In this document: piece after piece, positions 23,220 to 34,951 of the stretch
Position numbering within the stretch: position 1 is the first letter of the stretch
Layout of the letters: each line of letters opens with the position of its first letter
Assembly: GCA_002245135.1 (NCBI GenBank)
Contig: NGBS01001179.1
Span: 1 to 64,000 of the forward strand
Length of the DNA stretch: 64,000 bases
Direction: 5' to 3'
DNA from: Proteromonas lacertae
Lineage: Eukaryota; Sar; Bigyra; Opalinata; Proteromonadidae
The notes under the pieces: model-generated
The model's input: only the letters and a program-made list of their open reading frames with translations
Databases searched by the model: none
Told to the model about the DNA's origin: nothing
Position numbers and translations under genes: made by a program

Positions 23220-25575
23220 ATGGATTATGCAAAACTCATACAACAGACACTTGATCTAATACATTCATACAATCCAGTAGTCTCAACTGTTGATGGTCAT
23301 GTTTATGATCAGCTTGGAATAAAGGATGGAGATGTATTTTAAATATTATAATTTCTTAGGATGTTGATGAAGAAAAATTATTTGTTCAACAAATTTTCTA
23401 CGGATTGAATCGTTATGAAAAGATGTTAAGAGTGTTTTCAGCAACATTCTTTCATGTAAATCGAGCAAAAGTTCTAAGGATAGATAGAACACTCTATAAT
23501 ATAATGGCATATCTAACATTTTTCAGATTAGACGAACTAACATTCCATGAACTGAAATTACTAATAAAATCTCAAGATCCACAGAAAATGCTTTATTTTC
23601 TACAGTATGTGTTTAATCCAGACACAGTTAAAGAGTGGTTATACGATGAATGGTGTAATATAATGGATCGAAGTTATATAGATAATGAAATATTAGATAG
23701 ATTAAAAAGGTTCAAACCAAAAGCAGATAAATTAATAGATACACTTCGTAGGCAAACATTAACAGCTGAAGATGGACCAACAGGAACTACTATACCAGAT
23801 ATAATAAAATTAAATAAAAAACCACCAACTATACCAAAACCATTTAATATAACAAAGCCAAAGCCAAGGTTATTGCCAGAACCATTCAAAATATCACAAG
23901 AAAAATTTGCCAATAAAGCCCCAGATTTTTCAAACACCAGTTTAAGAGAAATCGAAGATACAAAAAGAGCAAGAAGAGAGGCGATTAAGAAAGAATTAGA
24001 TGAAGATTATAAGAAAGCAGAACAATTCAAATTCCATGAATCAAAACCAAGTAAAACGTACATTCAAATGTTGATAGATAAACAAGAAGATGAAGAAAAA
24101 CTAGAAGCTGGTTTCAATATGAAACATGTCCATCCTGTTCCCAAAATGGATGAAAATGTATCCGTTAGAGTCAATGCAGCTGCAATCCTCCGTGAAGATG
24201 CATTAATTCGTAAAAGACAAGAAGCTGAGATGAAATTATTAAAAGATTACCAAGAGAACTTAAGGGATTCATCTGAATTTGATAGATGGCAACAAGAAAT
24301 GAGAGATAAAGATGAAGCAGCACGATTAAAGGCAGTAGAAGATAGAAGAACAGAAATGGCAGCAGCACAAATGGAAGCCTTAATGGCAATGGAAGAGAAA
24401 CTTGAAGAAAATCACCGAAATGCATTGAAAATGAAAGAAAAATCAGTAGAAGATAATATTATTATAAAGAAACGAAAAGAAAAAGAGTTAATAATAAAAC
24501 AAGAGAATGCTGAAGATATAAAAGAAATTAGAGAAACAGCTCCACGAGAAGCAGAAAAGAAAGTGTTAAAAGAAAAAGTAAAAATAAGAAATGAGTTGGT
24601 TGAAGAAAGTAAAAAATTATTAGAAAAAAAGAAAAAAGAGGAAGAAATAGAGAAAGAAAAACGTGATGATTTAATTAGACAGATTCGAGCCTTAGAACAA
24701 GCCCCAGTAGAGAAAGTGAAGATGTATGATCCAACAGAGACAAGTGGTTATGGATTCTTAGATGAAATGTCCTTACAAGAGTTAAGGGAAAGATTAGATA
24801 TATTAAAAGTGAGAAGAAAACAAGAAGAAGAAAGAAGAAGGCAAGAAATATTAAAGAATCAAGAAGAGAAGCAGAAGGAATTAGAAGATAGATTGGTAAT
24901 GATACAAAAAGAGAGAGATGCTAAACTTACATCTAAGAACAAGACCAGACAAAGAATTAAAGAAGAAAAAGAAAGAAAAGAAAGAGAAATTAGAGAAATT
25001 AGAGAAAGAAATAACTTAATGTTGGCAGAAAAATTGAAAAAAGCAACGTCAAGCCAAGCTTGCCAAACTAGAAAAATTGAAAGAAGAAGAAGCATTAATA
25101 GCCAAGAAGAGAATGTTTTTAGGTGCAGCAAAGTCAATGATGGAAGAAAAGAGATTCAATGATCAACGAAAAGGAGCTGAAAGAGAAGCGTTTAACCGTC
25201 AAGATATGGCTCAATTAGAAGCAGATACAGAAGGACAAACGAAACTATTAGAACAATATGAAAGAAAGAAGAATGGAATCCAACAGATTCAAGTGAAAAA
25301 ACAAATAAATAAAAAGAGAGAAATAGAAAATCAAAATGATCTAAAAGCAATGAGAGGAAGAGAAAGAGAGAATAAATTAACTCGTTATAATATGACCACA
25401 ACAGAAAGAATACTAGAAACTGACACAATTACAATCAAGGAAAGACAGTGCTCCCTATACTACAATGATTTCGACAAAAGATGTAACGATGGGTAAAGAA
25501 TATACCAAAAGTTTGAAGAGGACGTCTTCAATAAAATCTGCTGGTGAAAGTATATTGAAACCAGAAATGGCATAA
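23220..25575 (+). CDS. CFAP99: Cilia- and flagella-associated protein 99 homologue
   Basis: Exon 1 (MDYAKLIQQTLDLIHSYNPV) joins by a 26-nt intron at 23330-23355. The globular N-terminus carries the CFAP99 signature region (FFRLDELTFHELKLLIKSQD, then KMLYFLQYVFNPDTVKEWLY), then a Pro-rich linker and a long charged coiled coil with the conserved DPTETSGYGFLDEMSLQELR segment. CFAP99 is an axonemal protein, so this implies a flagellated stage. The frame slips at an A6 run near 25039 (ERNNLMLAEKLKK continues as RQAKLAKLEKLKEEE in another frame) and once more near 25445, where the plausible tail is MISTKDVTMGKEYTKSLKRT to TAA at 25575. These could be assembly indels or real decay. Confidence 0.85.
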
Positions 25576-26040
25576 AGATTTGATGTAATTTATAGAGTTT
25601 AATATATTCTTTTATTAATATTTATTTCTTTCGAATTTTCTTTCTGTTTATGTAGATAATTTTGTATATTAATATTATCAAATGAAAAGTCACTATATTT
25701 TATTAAAGTATCATGTAGATCAATTATTAACTCACAAGAATCCCTACAACAGTATGGAAATTCAGGACTGTACATTGCACCTATAGTTATCTAGTTTGTG
25801 AATATTATATACAACTATCTTGACATTCGAATGTTTCACAAATTTTGTTAAAGATGTAAATTATCGGTTTAATAATCAACAATAATGTATAATAAATAGT
25901 ATAACAACCATTTTTAAAATCAATCGGAATTGGTAATAATATATCATAATATTTTCAGCATAAATTTATATTCTTCTTATTTTCGTTATTTTTACTTCCT
26001 ATGCAAATAATTACAACAACAAAAAAACAATTAATACAAC
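25576..26040. other. Intergenic between convergent CFAP99 and PUS1-like genes
   Basis: AT-rich, with no ORF, RNA gene or repeat recognised. Confidence 0.4.
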
Positions 26041-27457
26041 TTATTTTTCACTGTTATCAACTTCTATCTTTTTGCCAACGTGTTTCAGTTCTTTTTCATC
26101 TTCATTTTCTTCATCCTTTTCCTCTTCATCATTATCTTCACATTCATTTTTCTTATTCTGTTGATCAGTTCTCATATCAAACCTTCTTTTCCTTCCTCTT
26201 TCTCTAGTATCTCGATTCTTTTGTTGAGTTCTTTGTTTCCATTTCCTCAATGTTTCATCATCAATTTCTTTTAGTTCAAATTTAGGAGGTGCGCTTTTTA
26301 ACTCTTCAATCCACGATGAAAATGAATGAAGTTCTTCTTCCTATTAAAAATTAATATAAAAATAATAAATTCTATTCTTTATATTATATACTTGTTTTGC
26401 AATATGATCATATATATAAACCTTTTTAAATTCTTCTACTCTTTCTCTTATTGGTGAATAATCAAATGCTACAGATGGATATTGTTTATTAATCTTATTA
26501 TAATGATCATATAAACACTAAAAAATATAATAATTATTATTATACTTGATCTAAAAATAATCCAGTTGATGGGGCTGTTGGTATTTCCATTTTATCTACA
26601 ATAAGATGATTATATATTTATATACAATTAGGTAGTATTGATTTCTTCAAAACATCAATAGTTGTCAAGTTACAAGCAACACACACAGCCATTCCTATCA
26701 TCTTTCTAATTTGATATAATATAAAACTTTGGCCTTTCACTCTTAAAGCAACAAATTCATTACCATTCACATTAAAAGGATCTGTACATTCAAATTCCAT
26801 GATATATCTACAAGCTGTTGCATCACCTGGTAGTTTGCTTTCAGTATAATTATGATAGCTGTGAGTTGCCTATAAATACATCGATTGATTCTCTGAGTAG
26901 CTTTATCATATCTGCTTGTGTAGAAGATGATGTGATAAATGGTTGGAAAACTGAAGTAGGTAATAGATATTCATATTTTCTACAATCACATTGATTTTTG
27001 GCATTGAAACTTTTGGGTACTCTGACTATCCCAACTACTTGGATTGTTTTTGGTAAATGTGAATTGATTATTGGTACTGCTGATTCTTCTCCGTTGTCTG
27101 GCAATTCTAATTTTACTGATACTACTTGACCTGCTGCATGCACTCCTTTATCAGTCCTAGCAGCTCTCATCCACTGTGTCTATCATTATATTAAAAAACT
27201 AAATATATACTTTCTGCAACGATTCACCATTTTGATAGTTTTCATCTGAAATAAAATGACAATCATGTAAACCTGAAAATAATTCACTCTCTATTGATTT
27301 ACAATCAGGATTTCTATTTGCTTTACTATATAACAGAAAATATTACTACATTTGCATTCCCTGATATCCAGTTCCACAATATGCTATTAATAAAGCATAT
27401 TTCCTTTTTGGATTATGATTTATTTCATCGGTATGCTTCTGTCTTTGAATCTGACAT
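26041..27457 (-). CDS. PUS1: tRNA pseudouridine synthase, TruA/PUS1 family
   Basis: Isomerises uridine to pseudouridine in tRNA and other RNAs. Exons joined by 30-40 nt introns give, in order: YALLIAYCGTGYQGMQ, NPDCKSIESELFSGLHDCHF, then WMRAARTDKGVHAAGQVVSV with the catalytic Asp of ARTDKG. KYEYLLPTSVFQP follows, and later FVALRVKGQSFILYQIRKMI with the conserved QIRKM helix. The final exons give a charged tail (RDTRERGRKRRFDMRTDQQN, then an acidic run) like the basic/acidic extension of eukaryotic PUS1. The likely start is MSDSKTEAYR at 27457, but it is one base out of frame with the next part (HNPKRKYALL), so an indel or unseen intron lies near 27430. Confidence 0.85.
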
Positions 27458-27860
27458 TTTGAGTTTCAATAATATATTCGTTTCAATTTATAATAATGTT
27501 TTGTTTCTCAATAAATGGATAGTTAATTGAATGTAGAATTTGGTAAATACAATTCGTCTATGAAAATAATCACATTGGGATGTAAATATCGGTTGTATGC
27601 ATCGAAATATGTGCTATTGTTGTTAAATATATTCCATTGAGAATATTATATGTAGTGAAACGTATCAAGCTATTAAATTGTGATATAAATGTTTATTTAT
27701 GGAGAAAAAATGAAATGAAAGTGTTTGGTGTATGAAAATTAAATTTTGCAACCCACATTTTATTCATTATTAAAATTTTAAAGAACAAAGCAAAATTCTG
27801 TCAAAAAAATGTATAATATAGGCCGTTTGTTGTATTATTATATTGTTAGTGAATTATTAA
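27458..27860. other. Intergenic, AT-rich
   Basis: Divergent spacer between the pseudouridine synthase and the LRR gene. No feature is recognised. Confidence 0.35.
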
Positions 27861-29267
27861 ATGAGAAGACAAAAATCACATAATAAATCCAAAAAAAATT
27901 CTAAACCATATGAAGATAATGTTAATGTATTGAATCTAGCTAGTTCAAACTTAACAGATGATTCAATGGTTTTATTATTGGATAATTTGAGTAAATGTGA
28001 ACAAAGCCCTACAAGAATAGATATTTATGAAAGTAAAGACTTATTAATTGATAAGAGAATCACAAAATTAATAAAATACATAAAAAATGATTGGAATGGG
28101 TTGAATTTGAATGGTTTAGGAATGGGTGATTCATTTTTCAATCAATTCATACAGTTGAGATTAGCAGAGTTTTCTGAAATAAAGAATTTGTTTCTAAGTG
28201 GTATAATTTATTATACAATAATATGTAGATAATAAATTAACGCATATCAGCATTCAGATGCTGCTTAACAATATATCAACATTTTTAGATATAGAAAATA
28301 TTTGGTTAGATGGGAATGAAATAGGAGATGAAGGAATTAAACTATTATCTGAAGATATAAAGTATTTAAAATTTTATGTTTTAATGATGAAATTAATTGT
28401 TCAAGTATTGTTCTTATCCTATAATAATCAATAGAAATGGGATTATCTATAAATGGATTAAAATACTTGTTGGAAGGTATAAAGAATATGAATACAAAGA
28501 TCAAATTACTCGATATTAGTCATAATGAAATTAAATCAGATGGAATAAAGTATCTTATGAATTATGTGAAAGAGAATAATAACATTAAAAAGTTATTGAT
28601 TCATGGTATATTTATTTATTTGTTATTGAAATAGATAATCCAATTGGTAATGAAGGATTAAAATTGTTGAAGAATAATTTGAATATGCAAAACATTGAAG
28701 GATCTTTATTTTTAGATAATATTTCAATAAATGATGAAAGTATACCACTATTAATAAATGAGGTTCAGTCTATGAGGTATTGTAGAAATATATTTATAAG
28801 AAATAACAATATTACTATAAATGGGTTAAAGTTTATTTGTTCTAAGTCATATGAAGATAATAACTATCCATTCATACATTTGAAGAATAATTTATGGGAA
28901 AATAATGAGTTGGTAGAGTATTTTACTTACTGTATTAAGAAGAGAAGATTGAATGATATATACAATATCAATTATTATGACTTTTCAAGTATAGAACACT
29001 AATTACATTTGAATAGGTATGAATATCAATGATTCTCATATCTCCTTAATTAAGCAAATTGACTATCATATACTGGATTTATCAAATAACAGAATTACAG
29101 AAAAAGGATTTAAAGAATTAATTTCTTCTTTACCAAAACAAGTTAGACAAATAAATATTTATAATAATCTAATTCCTGAAGAGATTACAAAATGTATTTT
29201 TTATGTGGAATATACAAAAAAAGGAGATATGGATTTTCAAGATGATGTTTTTAATTACAATAGATGA
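27861..29267 (+). CDS. LRR protein E, kinase-less member of the pseudokinase-LRR family
   Basis: It starts MRRQKSHNKSKKNSKPYEDN, directly followed by LRRs with no kinase-like domain. The same exon units occur in the same order as in the larger genes: SxLTDDSMVLLL, NKLTHISIQMLLNNIS, MGLSINGLKYLLEGI, NPIGNEGLKLLKNNL and DSHISLIKQIDYHILDLSNN. Introns near 28200, 28405, 28605 and 28990 sit at the same Ser-Asn point in phase 1. One base seems out of register near 28370-28400 before the third LRR intron. The last LRR exon diverges and ends early (NYNR). It is either a family member that lost its kinase exons or one built from LRR exons alone. Confidence 0.65.
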
Positions 29268-29353
29268 TTATTGTTATAAAAGCTTATTATGTAATTGTTT
29301 TTTGTGATAAACAATAAAATATGAAAAGAAATAATAAATGAAAGTATATAAAT

Positions 29354-30698
29354 TTAGCAAAATAGATATAATATAATTGAAGAATCGAACGAATTGAAAT
29401 ATGTAAGAGTATTTGGACAGAATTTATCACCTGTAATTGATATCCAATCACCTATATCTATTTCACATAATTCTAAATCTTTCGCAACGGTATCTATACT
29501 ATCACAAGTAGGACCAAACAAAGTAGTTACTCTTTTTTTATTACAATTTTCATGAAGTGTTTCTACATTAATGTTCTCCATTTTATATAGCATTTCATGT
29601 AAAGTGCCATACAAACCATCATTTAGATATATATAGTTTTGATTCTCTCTAATTCTTTTACCAGTTATTTGGCAATACAAATAACAACAATTATTTAATA
29701 TATAATCACTACAATCACAATATACTTTCATATCATATTTTTCACAAATTTCCTTCAATCTCTTTTCCAATTCTTTATTTTCTTCATCTTTTTCTTCTCC
29801 TTCTTCACCATTATTATTTTCGATATTATTGCTAATGAAATTATTCCCAATATAAATCGATTCTAATACCATTCCATATTCATCTTTTGCTTTTTTAATA
29901 ATCTTTTCAATTTCATCAAAATCTTCAATGCTCTTTGGATAAACATATAATCCATTAAACTTCTGATCAATCTCTTGACAGAATGTGAAATATAAATCAA
30001 TATCTTCTGGCAAAACACCAATTGATTCAACATCATTTCCATCTAAATTAATATTCAATAATAAATTAAAATTTTCTGACACATCTTCTATAATTTTGAA
30101 GTTATTCATATCTGAGATAGTTATAGTTTTAATAATTGGATTTAATCTTTGAATATATGGTTTTACTCTTCCAATTGTATTTTCTATAATTTGATTAAAC
30201 TCAATATCTGTTTTTGTAATTAAATCGAATTGTTCAATTGAAGTAATACATATTTCAATTCCAACATAATCTAATAATTTCAACAAATATACTTCATTTG
30301 CTCTATCTAAATTGAAGAAAGCTTTACCTTGAAAAGATGATATTTCATTAAGAAATTTCTCAATTCTTCTCAGTATATGACCAAAGTTCATAACTGTGAA
30401 TGACTAACACTAATGTGAGCTAGATTCGATATACAGATTCAGGATGGTATTTCTTGATGTAATCTTTAGCGAAATGATGTGATTTTTGACAATCAAACAC
30501 AAAAACATTTTCTTTGTTACATTCCATAAACTTTTTAGCTACATCATCAACTTTAAGTGCTTCACCTTTAGATGTATCAAATTCACTAGGTAGGTTGTTG
30601 ATATTAGGCAAATGATGATAATAAGAAGGTGTTCTTTTGAGAGATGCTGATTTTGGCTATATAATCATACAAACAAATGAAAATACTTCTTCAGACAT
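29354..30698 (-). CDS. Ornithine decarboxylase-like pseudoenzyme (antizyme-inhibitor-like)
   Basis: Three exons; start MSEEPKSASLKRTPSYYHHL at 30698. Introns of 30 nt (near 30655-30684) and ~31 nt (near 30400-30430) join to FTVMNFGHILRRIEKFLNEI, which aligns with the FYVADLGDILKK start of the ODC barrel. The PLP-binding Lys position (FYAVKCN in ODC) reads FFNLDRA, so Lys is Asp. The His-Gly-Ser-Gly loop, the GGGFPG phosphate loop (here IGNNFI) and EPGRY (here DCSDY) are all lost. The C-terminal LFGPTCDSIDTVAKDLELCE, with the ODC Cys-Asp pair, and GDWISI are kept. Ordinary ODC makes putrescine; this protein cannot bind PLP, so a regulatory role in polyamine control is inferred. An acidic insert lies near 29780-29830. 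Confidence 0.82.
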
Positions 30699-30811
30699 GA
30701 GTTAATTAATGAAGAATTTTTGATTTATTCTTTTTGGTTAGTCCAATTTTTTGATAAACCCATTTTGAGAAAAACATAAAAAACAATAAAACAGATATAA
30801 TATCATTAATT

Positions 30812-31452
30812 TTATGGGAAAAACTTCTTAAGTTCTTCGGGTACAACAATATCATTTATTCTAAGTGCTGTTACATCTCTTCTAAATCCTACTTTTCTAT
30901 GATAACTCTTTCTTCTCTTCATTTTAAAAGATACACCTTTTTCTTCTCTTACATGTTGTTCACAAGTTGTATTTACTTGTGCTAGTGGTATTTTTGGCCT
31001 TCCAATTGCTGTGTATTCTTGTGAACCGATCATTAACACATCTGGGATAATTAATGGCTTATTTATATCACAATCTTGTCTATCACATATTATCATATCA
31101 TCCTATAAGAAATATAAATTATAAAATGTTTTATTTATTTATACTTTTTGAACTTTATATTGAGTTCCAGAAAAATCTATTATTGCAAATATATCTTTTG
31201 ATGGTTCAATATTAGGTATTTTGTGTTGAAAAATTGCATATGGTTTATCATCAGTTTCAACATACACATACTTTTCATCTTCTGCAACTATTTTTTCTGG
31301 ATGCTACTTTTACATTCTAATTGAATAAAGCAATTATATTATACTGGTGGAAGGACGGAGGGATATTTGCTTAAATTAGAAAAACAACATCTATTCTGAT
31401 TTATAAATGCTTTATATAGTGTTGGAGACCTTGATAAAAATGTTTTTAACAT
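30812..31452 (-). CDS. MRPL21: Mitochondrial ribosomal protein bL21m
   Basis: Three exons. Exon 1 is a classic presequence, MLKTFLSRSPTLYKAFINQN, Arg/Lys-bearing, without acids. A 41-nt intron leads to FAIIDFSGTQYKVQ, the L21 start, and a ~43-nt intron to DVLMIGSQEYTAIGRP, the conserved central strand. The basic KMKRRKSYHRKVGFRRDVTA follows, then LRINDI. bL21 sits in the large ribosomal subunit. Its presence means mitochondria here translate their own mRNAs. The stop is TAA at 30812. Confidence 0.9.
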
Positions 31453-31577
31453 TATAAATTATCTATAAAACGAGAAAAACAAAATTAAAATTTGATGATT
31501 ATGAAACGACTATTATTATTTTTATTGTTCCAAAAAATAAATATGATATAACAACAGATCTTATTAAATTACAATTA

Positions 31578-32368
31578 TTAAATTCTACCGTTTCTCTCTT
31601 TATAGCCATCCTTCAACATATAAGCAGGACTATATGTACCATCATCTTTCAATAATTCAGAATTGGGTAGCGTATTAGATATACCACCAAGTGAAGTATA
31701 TCCTTTGTCATATAAACTACAATAAGGTATTTGAAAGAGTAAAATAAATTCCCAAATTTCATTATAACTATAATCTAATAAAGGTAAAACTCTAAAAAAT
31801 ATAGGCCATCCTGGACTACTAGGAGTTATAACAGACAAATCGCTAGAATAAGGATCAGTTCGTCTATTACCCATTATAACTGCTTTTGTGTGATAATCTT
31901 TTATAACTACTTCCATACCCTCTTTAATCGCACAATTGTATCTATGTAACTTCACACAGAAACTAGTGGATATAATTGATAAATATACAGTTTTTCTATT
32001 CCACTGACATAGTGAAGCACTTCTGGGAAGTTATCACCTCTATCGAAGAAAATGAAGACTATTTTCTCTGTAATAATTTCTTGAAGATTGGTATTAGATA
32101 ATTCTGGGTGTCTACTAAGGTATTTTGATATGGCAGTGAAGAATAAATAAAGGGATACGATTGACTCTTTACCGCCGTTTAATGTGACAGCAAAACTATC
32201 TATACCTATAATCTCTATAGCACTAATCAGATTGTGTAGTGAATCGTTTATTCGCTTAGATAGATTCGATTCTGTAGTTTGATAGTTAGAAATATTTTCT
32301 ATGGTGGATATAAACGTTTCATAATCACATGTAGGAGTCCTTGGAGACGAAATGGGCGAATTCATTAT
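31578..32368 (-). CDS. FAD synthase (FMN adenylyltransferase), PAPS-reductase-like fold
   Basis: Transfers AMP from ATP to FMN to make FAD. A 26-nt intron near 31974-31999 joins GIEKLFCVKLHRYNCAIKEG, fusing two open segments. The PP-loop reads TLNGGKES (family: S-x-N-G-G-K-D-S, so Asp is Glu). The flavin/ATP-site block GNRRTDPYSSDLSVITPSSP is close to the GIRxTDP block of eukaryotic FAD synthases. LPLLDYSYNEIWEFILLFQI, YCSLYDKGYTSLG and a C-terminal PAYMLKDGYKERNGR complete the domain. The best start is MNSPISSPRTPTC (~32365), though the frame is open to 32464. No N-terminal MoCF domain is seen, as in fungal Fad1. Confidence 0.88.
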
Positions 32369-32738
32369 GGCTGTGAAATGAAAACCAGCATAAAAATGAT
32401 ATGGTTCTTTTGAAACGAATCTATTTAAATAAATTGTCGTAACTGACAATAAAAGTATTATCATTCCATATTTGCATTTTGTGTTGCTCTATTTATTTTA
32501 AAGTAATATATATATTGTTAAAGCTGATACAATAAAGATACCAAGGAAATCTGTTAAGTATGATAGCTTTTCTTTAATCATTTTATTAAATATGTCAATA
32601 TTCTAATACTCTATCTGTATTATTATGTTCTTTCATAAACAAATTCAAAATTAGGCTTGAATTCTGACTCAAGCCTGATTAGTTTTTTTGAAAATAACAG
32701 TAAATTAGGTTTTATTTATATTATTTATTCTATAATTT

Positions 32739-34319
32739 ATGTCCTATTCTCGTATTTTTGTCGTTGATATTTTTTTATTTAGAAAATCGACCATCTAGTC
32801 CTATTGACACTTGTCCAGATGCTTTCTACAGTATAACATCCCCAACTGTTTCTAATTTATCATTTTCAGACGATATAAGTGAAAATTATCCAGAATATTC
32901 ACGAAAATATCCAAATTCCTCGCCAAACACTAGATTATTTGCTAATATGACAATAAAATCATTTCCAAAGAATATATCAAACAATGTGGACTATCGTGAT
33001 GCCAGTAGAATAAGATGGCCAGGACCTCCAGCATATCTTGACGTTGATGAAGATGCCATATGCTCAGAATGCTTTTAAAAGTATCCATCCAATCCAATAT
33101 TCTCTTCACTCAAATTCAAACACTTACAATGTCTTATATTATCATTAAAAAGTAATAAATATAACATCAATTCATTTGATGATAATTATGATACTCCACT
33201 TCATGTTGCTTGTAAGTTAAACAACATTCATTATGTAGAATTATTACTAAATTATGGTGCAAATGCTAATGTATTAAATAAACGAAATGAAACCCCTTTA
33301 TTTATATCAGTTTCACTGAATTCAATAGATATTATGAGATTACTATTTTCTTACACCGATAATGACTTATTAAATACTCAAGAAAATATTACAGGTTATA
33401 CTATATTGCATATTGCAAGTAAATTAGGTAACTTAGACTGTATAAAGATGTTATTATCCAGAAATGAAGAGAATAGTAATAATAATAATAATAATGAAAT
33501 AATTAATATAAATAGTCCAAATTTCAATGGTGCAACTGCTGTTCATTTGTGTAAAAATTTAGATATTTTATTATATCTAATCTCTATGAATGCTGATATA
33601 AATATAAAAGATAATTATAATCGTTCAGTTGCATTTTATCATTGTATTTATAATCATGATGATATAATTGAATATTTATTAATGAATTATCCTGATTTTG
33701 TATTTGATGTTGATTATAGAAAAGACACACTGCTTCATGCAGCTGTAAACAATAAAAGTTATGAAGTATTAGTCATATTATTACATTATCCATTTATTAA
33801 TAATAATGTTAATATAAAGAATGAATATGGTTATACTCCACTTGATATTCTACCAAATGATGTAACTACAAATTCGAGATTATATAAACTATTGAAATCT
33901 TATGATGCAAAGACAAGTTATGAAATAGAAAATGAAAATGAGAATAATAATATACCTAGTAATTGGGTTAGATATATTGATCCTGATACTAAATATCCAT
34001 ATTATTATAATGTTATAACTAAAGAAAGCCAATGGGAAATCCCAAGTTCATCTTTAACTTCAGAATATATGAATGATGAGATATTTAATAATGATGAAGA
34101 ATTTATAAGAGAATTAAAATTAAGGTGTATACCAAGGAAATTAAGTCGTGATTATGAACTGTTAGCAAAACAATATAAATATGAAAAACCATATCGATTA
34201 AACAATGTTCTAAGTAAAAGAAACTTTAATAAAAGTGGTTTATGTTTATTATGTAATGTCAATCAACCAGATGTATGTTATTTACCCATGTGAACATTGC
34301 TGTGTTTGTCTTGTATATA

Positions 34320-34354
<35 letters not shown>

Positions 34355-34643
34355 TGTTATGAATAGAAATGTATAAAAATGAATGGAATTGGTCCAAATA
34401 AAGATTATGATAGATGTTCTTGTATTTATATACTTATTATTTTTGAATTTATTTTTAATAGTATGTAATGATAAAATATTAAAAATTTGTTCGTTTGATG
34501 TTGCTGCTAATATTGTATTATGTTATCATGAAGATAATGCAATTTCTGAACAATTCAAAGCAGAGTTCAAGTATTCTGGGAATAAATTGAAACAAAATAA
34601 AAGACCATCTCAATATCAACATTTTTCATTTCGTTATACTTAA
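32739..34643 (+). CDS. Ankyrin-WW-RING protein, probable E3 ligase (one in-frame TAA, one frameshift)
   Basis: Exon 1 MSYSQ joins NRPSSPIDTCP across a ~30-nt intron. Ankyrin repeats run from ~33180 (YDTPLHVACKLNNIHYVELL, then ETPLFISV, YTILHIASKLGNL and YTPLDILP). A WW domain follows near 33960 (SNWVRYIDPDTKYPYYYNVI, then ESQWEIP). The C-terminus is a C3HC4 RING: CLLC, then CYLPC-EHCCVC, and after an intron with a TTA run LKCIKMNG and CSLC. The frame breaks twice. TAA at 33076-33078 lies between the N-terminus and the ankyrins. One C too many in TTACCCATG near 34290 shifts the RING; with two C the RING is perfect. It is either a young pseudogene or a gene with sequence errors. Confidence 0.72.
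34322..34355 (+). repeat. (TTA)n microsatellite inside the RING intron
   Basis: About eleven TTA units in the ~55-nt intron that splits the RING domain. Confidence 0.85.
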
Positions 34644-34951
34644 TTAATATAAATATTGACATAATTTATGATTCTTGTTGTTGATTGGCTGATAAATATA
34701 TTAAGCAGATATTATATATTAACTACCATAGAGCAAACAATATATACCATTTTCTTATCTGTATGAAGAGTTTTCACCATATTCAATCAAAATTATATAT
34801 ATATTGATTATTGAAATAGTTATGGTTGTTTTTTGCAGGTAATACTACAAGTTTTAAAATAATACAAGTGCAAAAAACAAAATAATGAATTTAATAATTA
34901 GAACAATATGCTGTTAATTATTGATTATTCACAATTGCCTATCTTATATTC
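34644..34951. other. Convergent intergenic spacer
   Basis: AT-rich, nothing recognised. Confidence 0.35.

Noticed and set aside
25030-25060. Programmed ribosomal frameshift in CFAP99
   Set aside because: The A6 run needs +1 here, the HMG site needs -1, and other slips lack slippery sites. Indels are more likely.
10330-33078. TAA reassigned to glutamine, as in ciliates
   Set aside because: Two in-frame TAA fit Gln, but frames of 585, 852 and over 1,200 codons contain none, and TAA ends many genes exactly at the domain end (bL21m, ODC-like, FAD synthase, EF-hand). Mutation or error is simpler.
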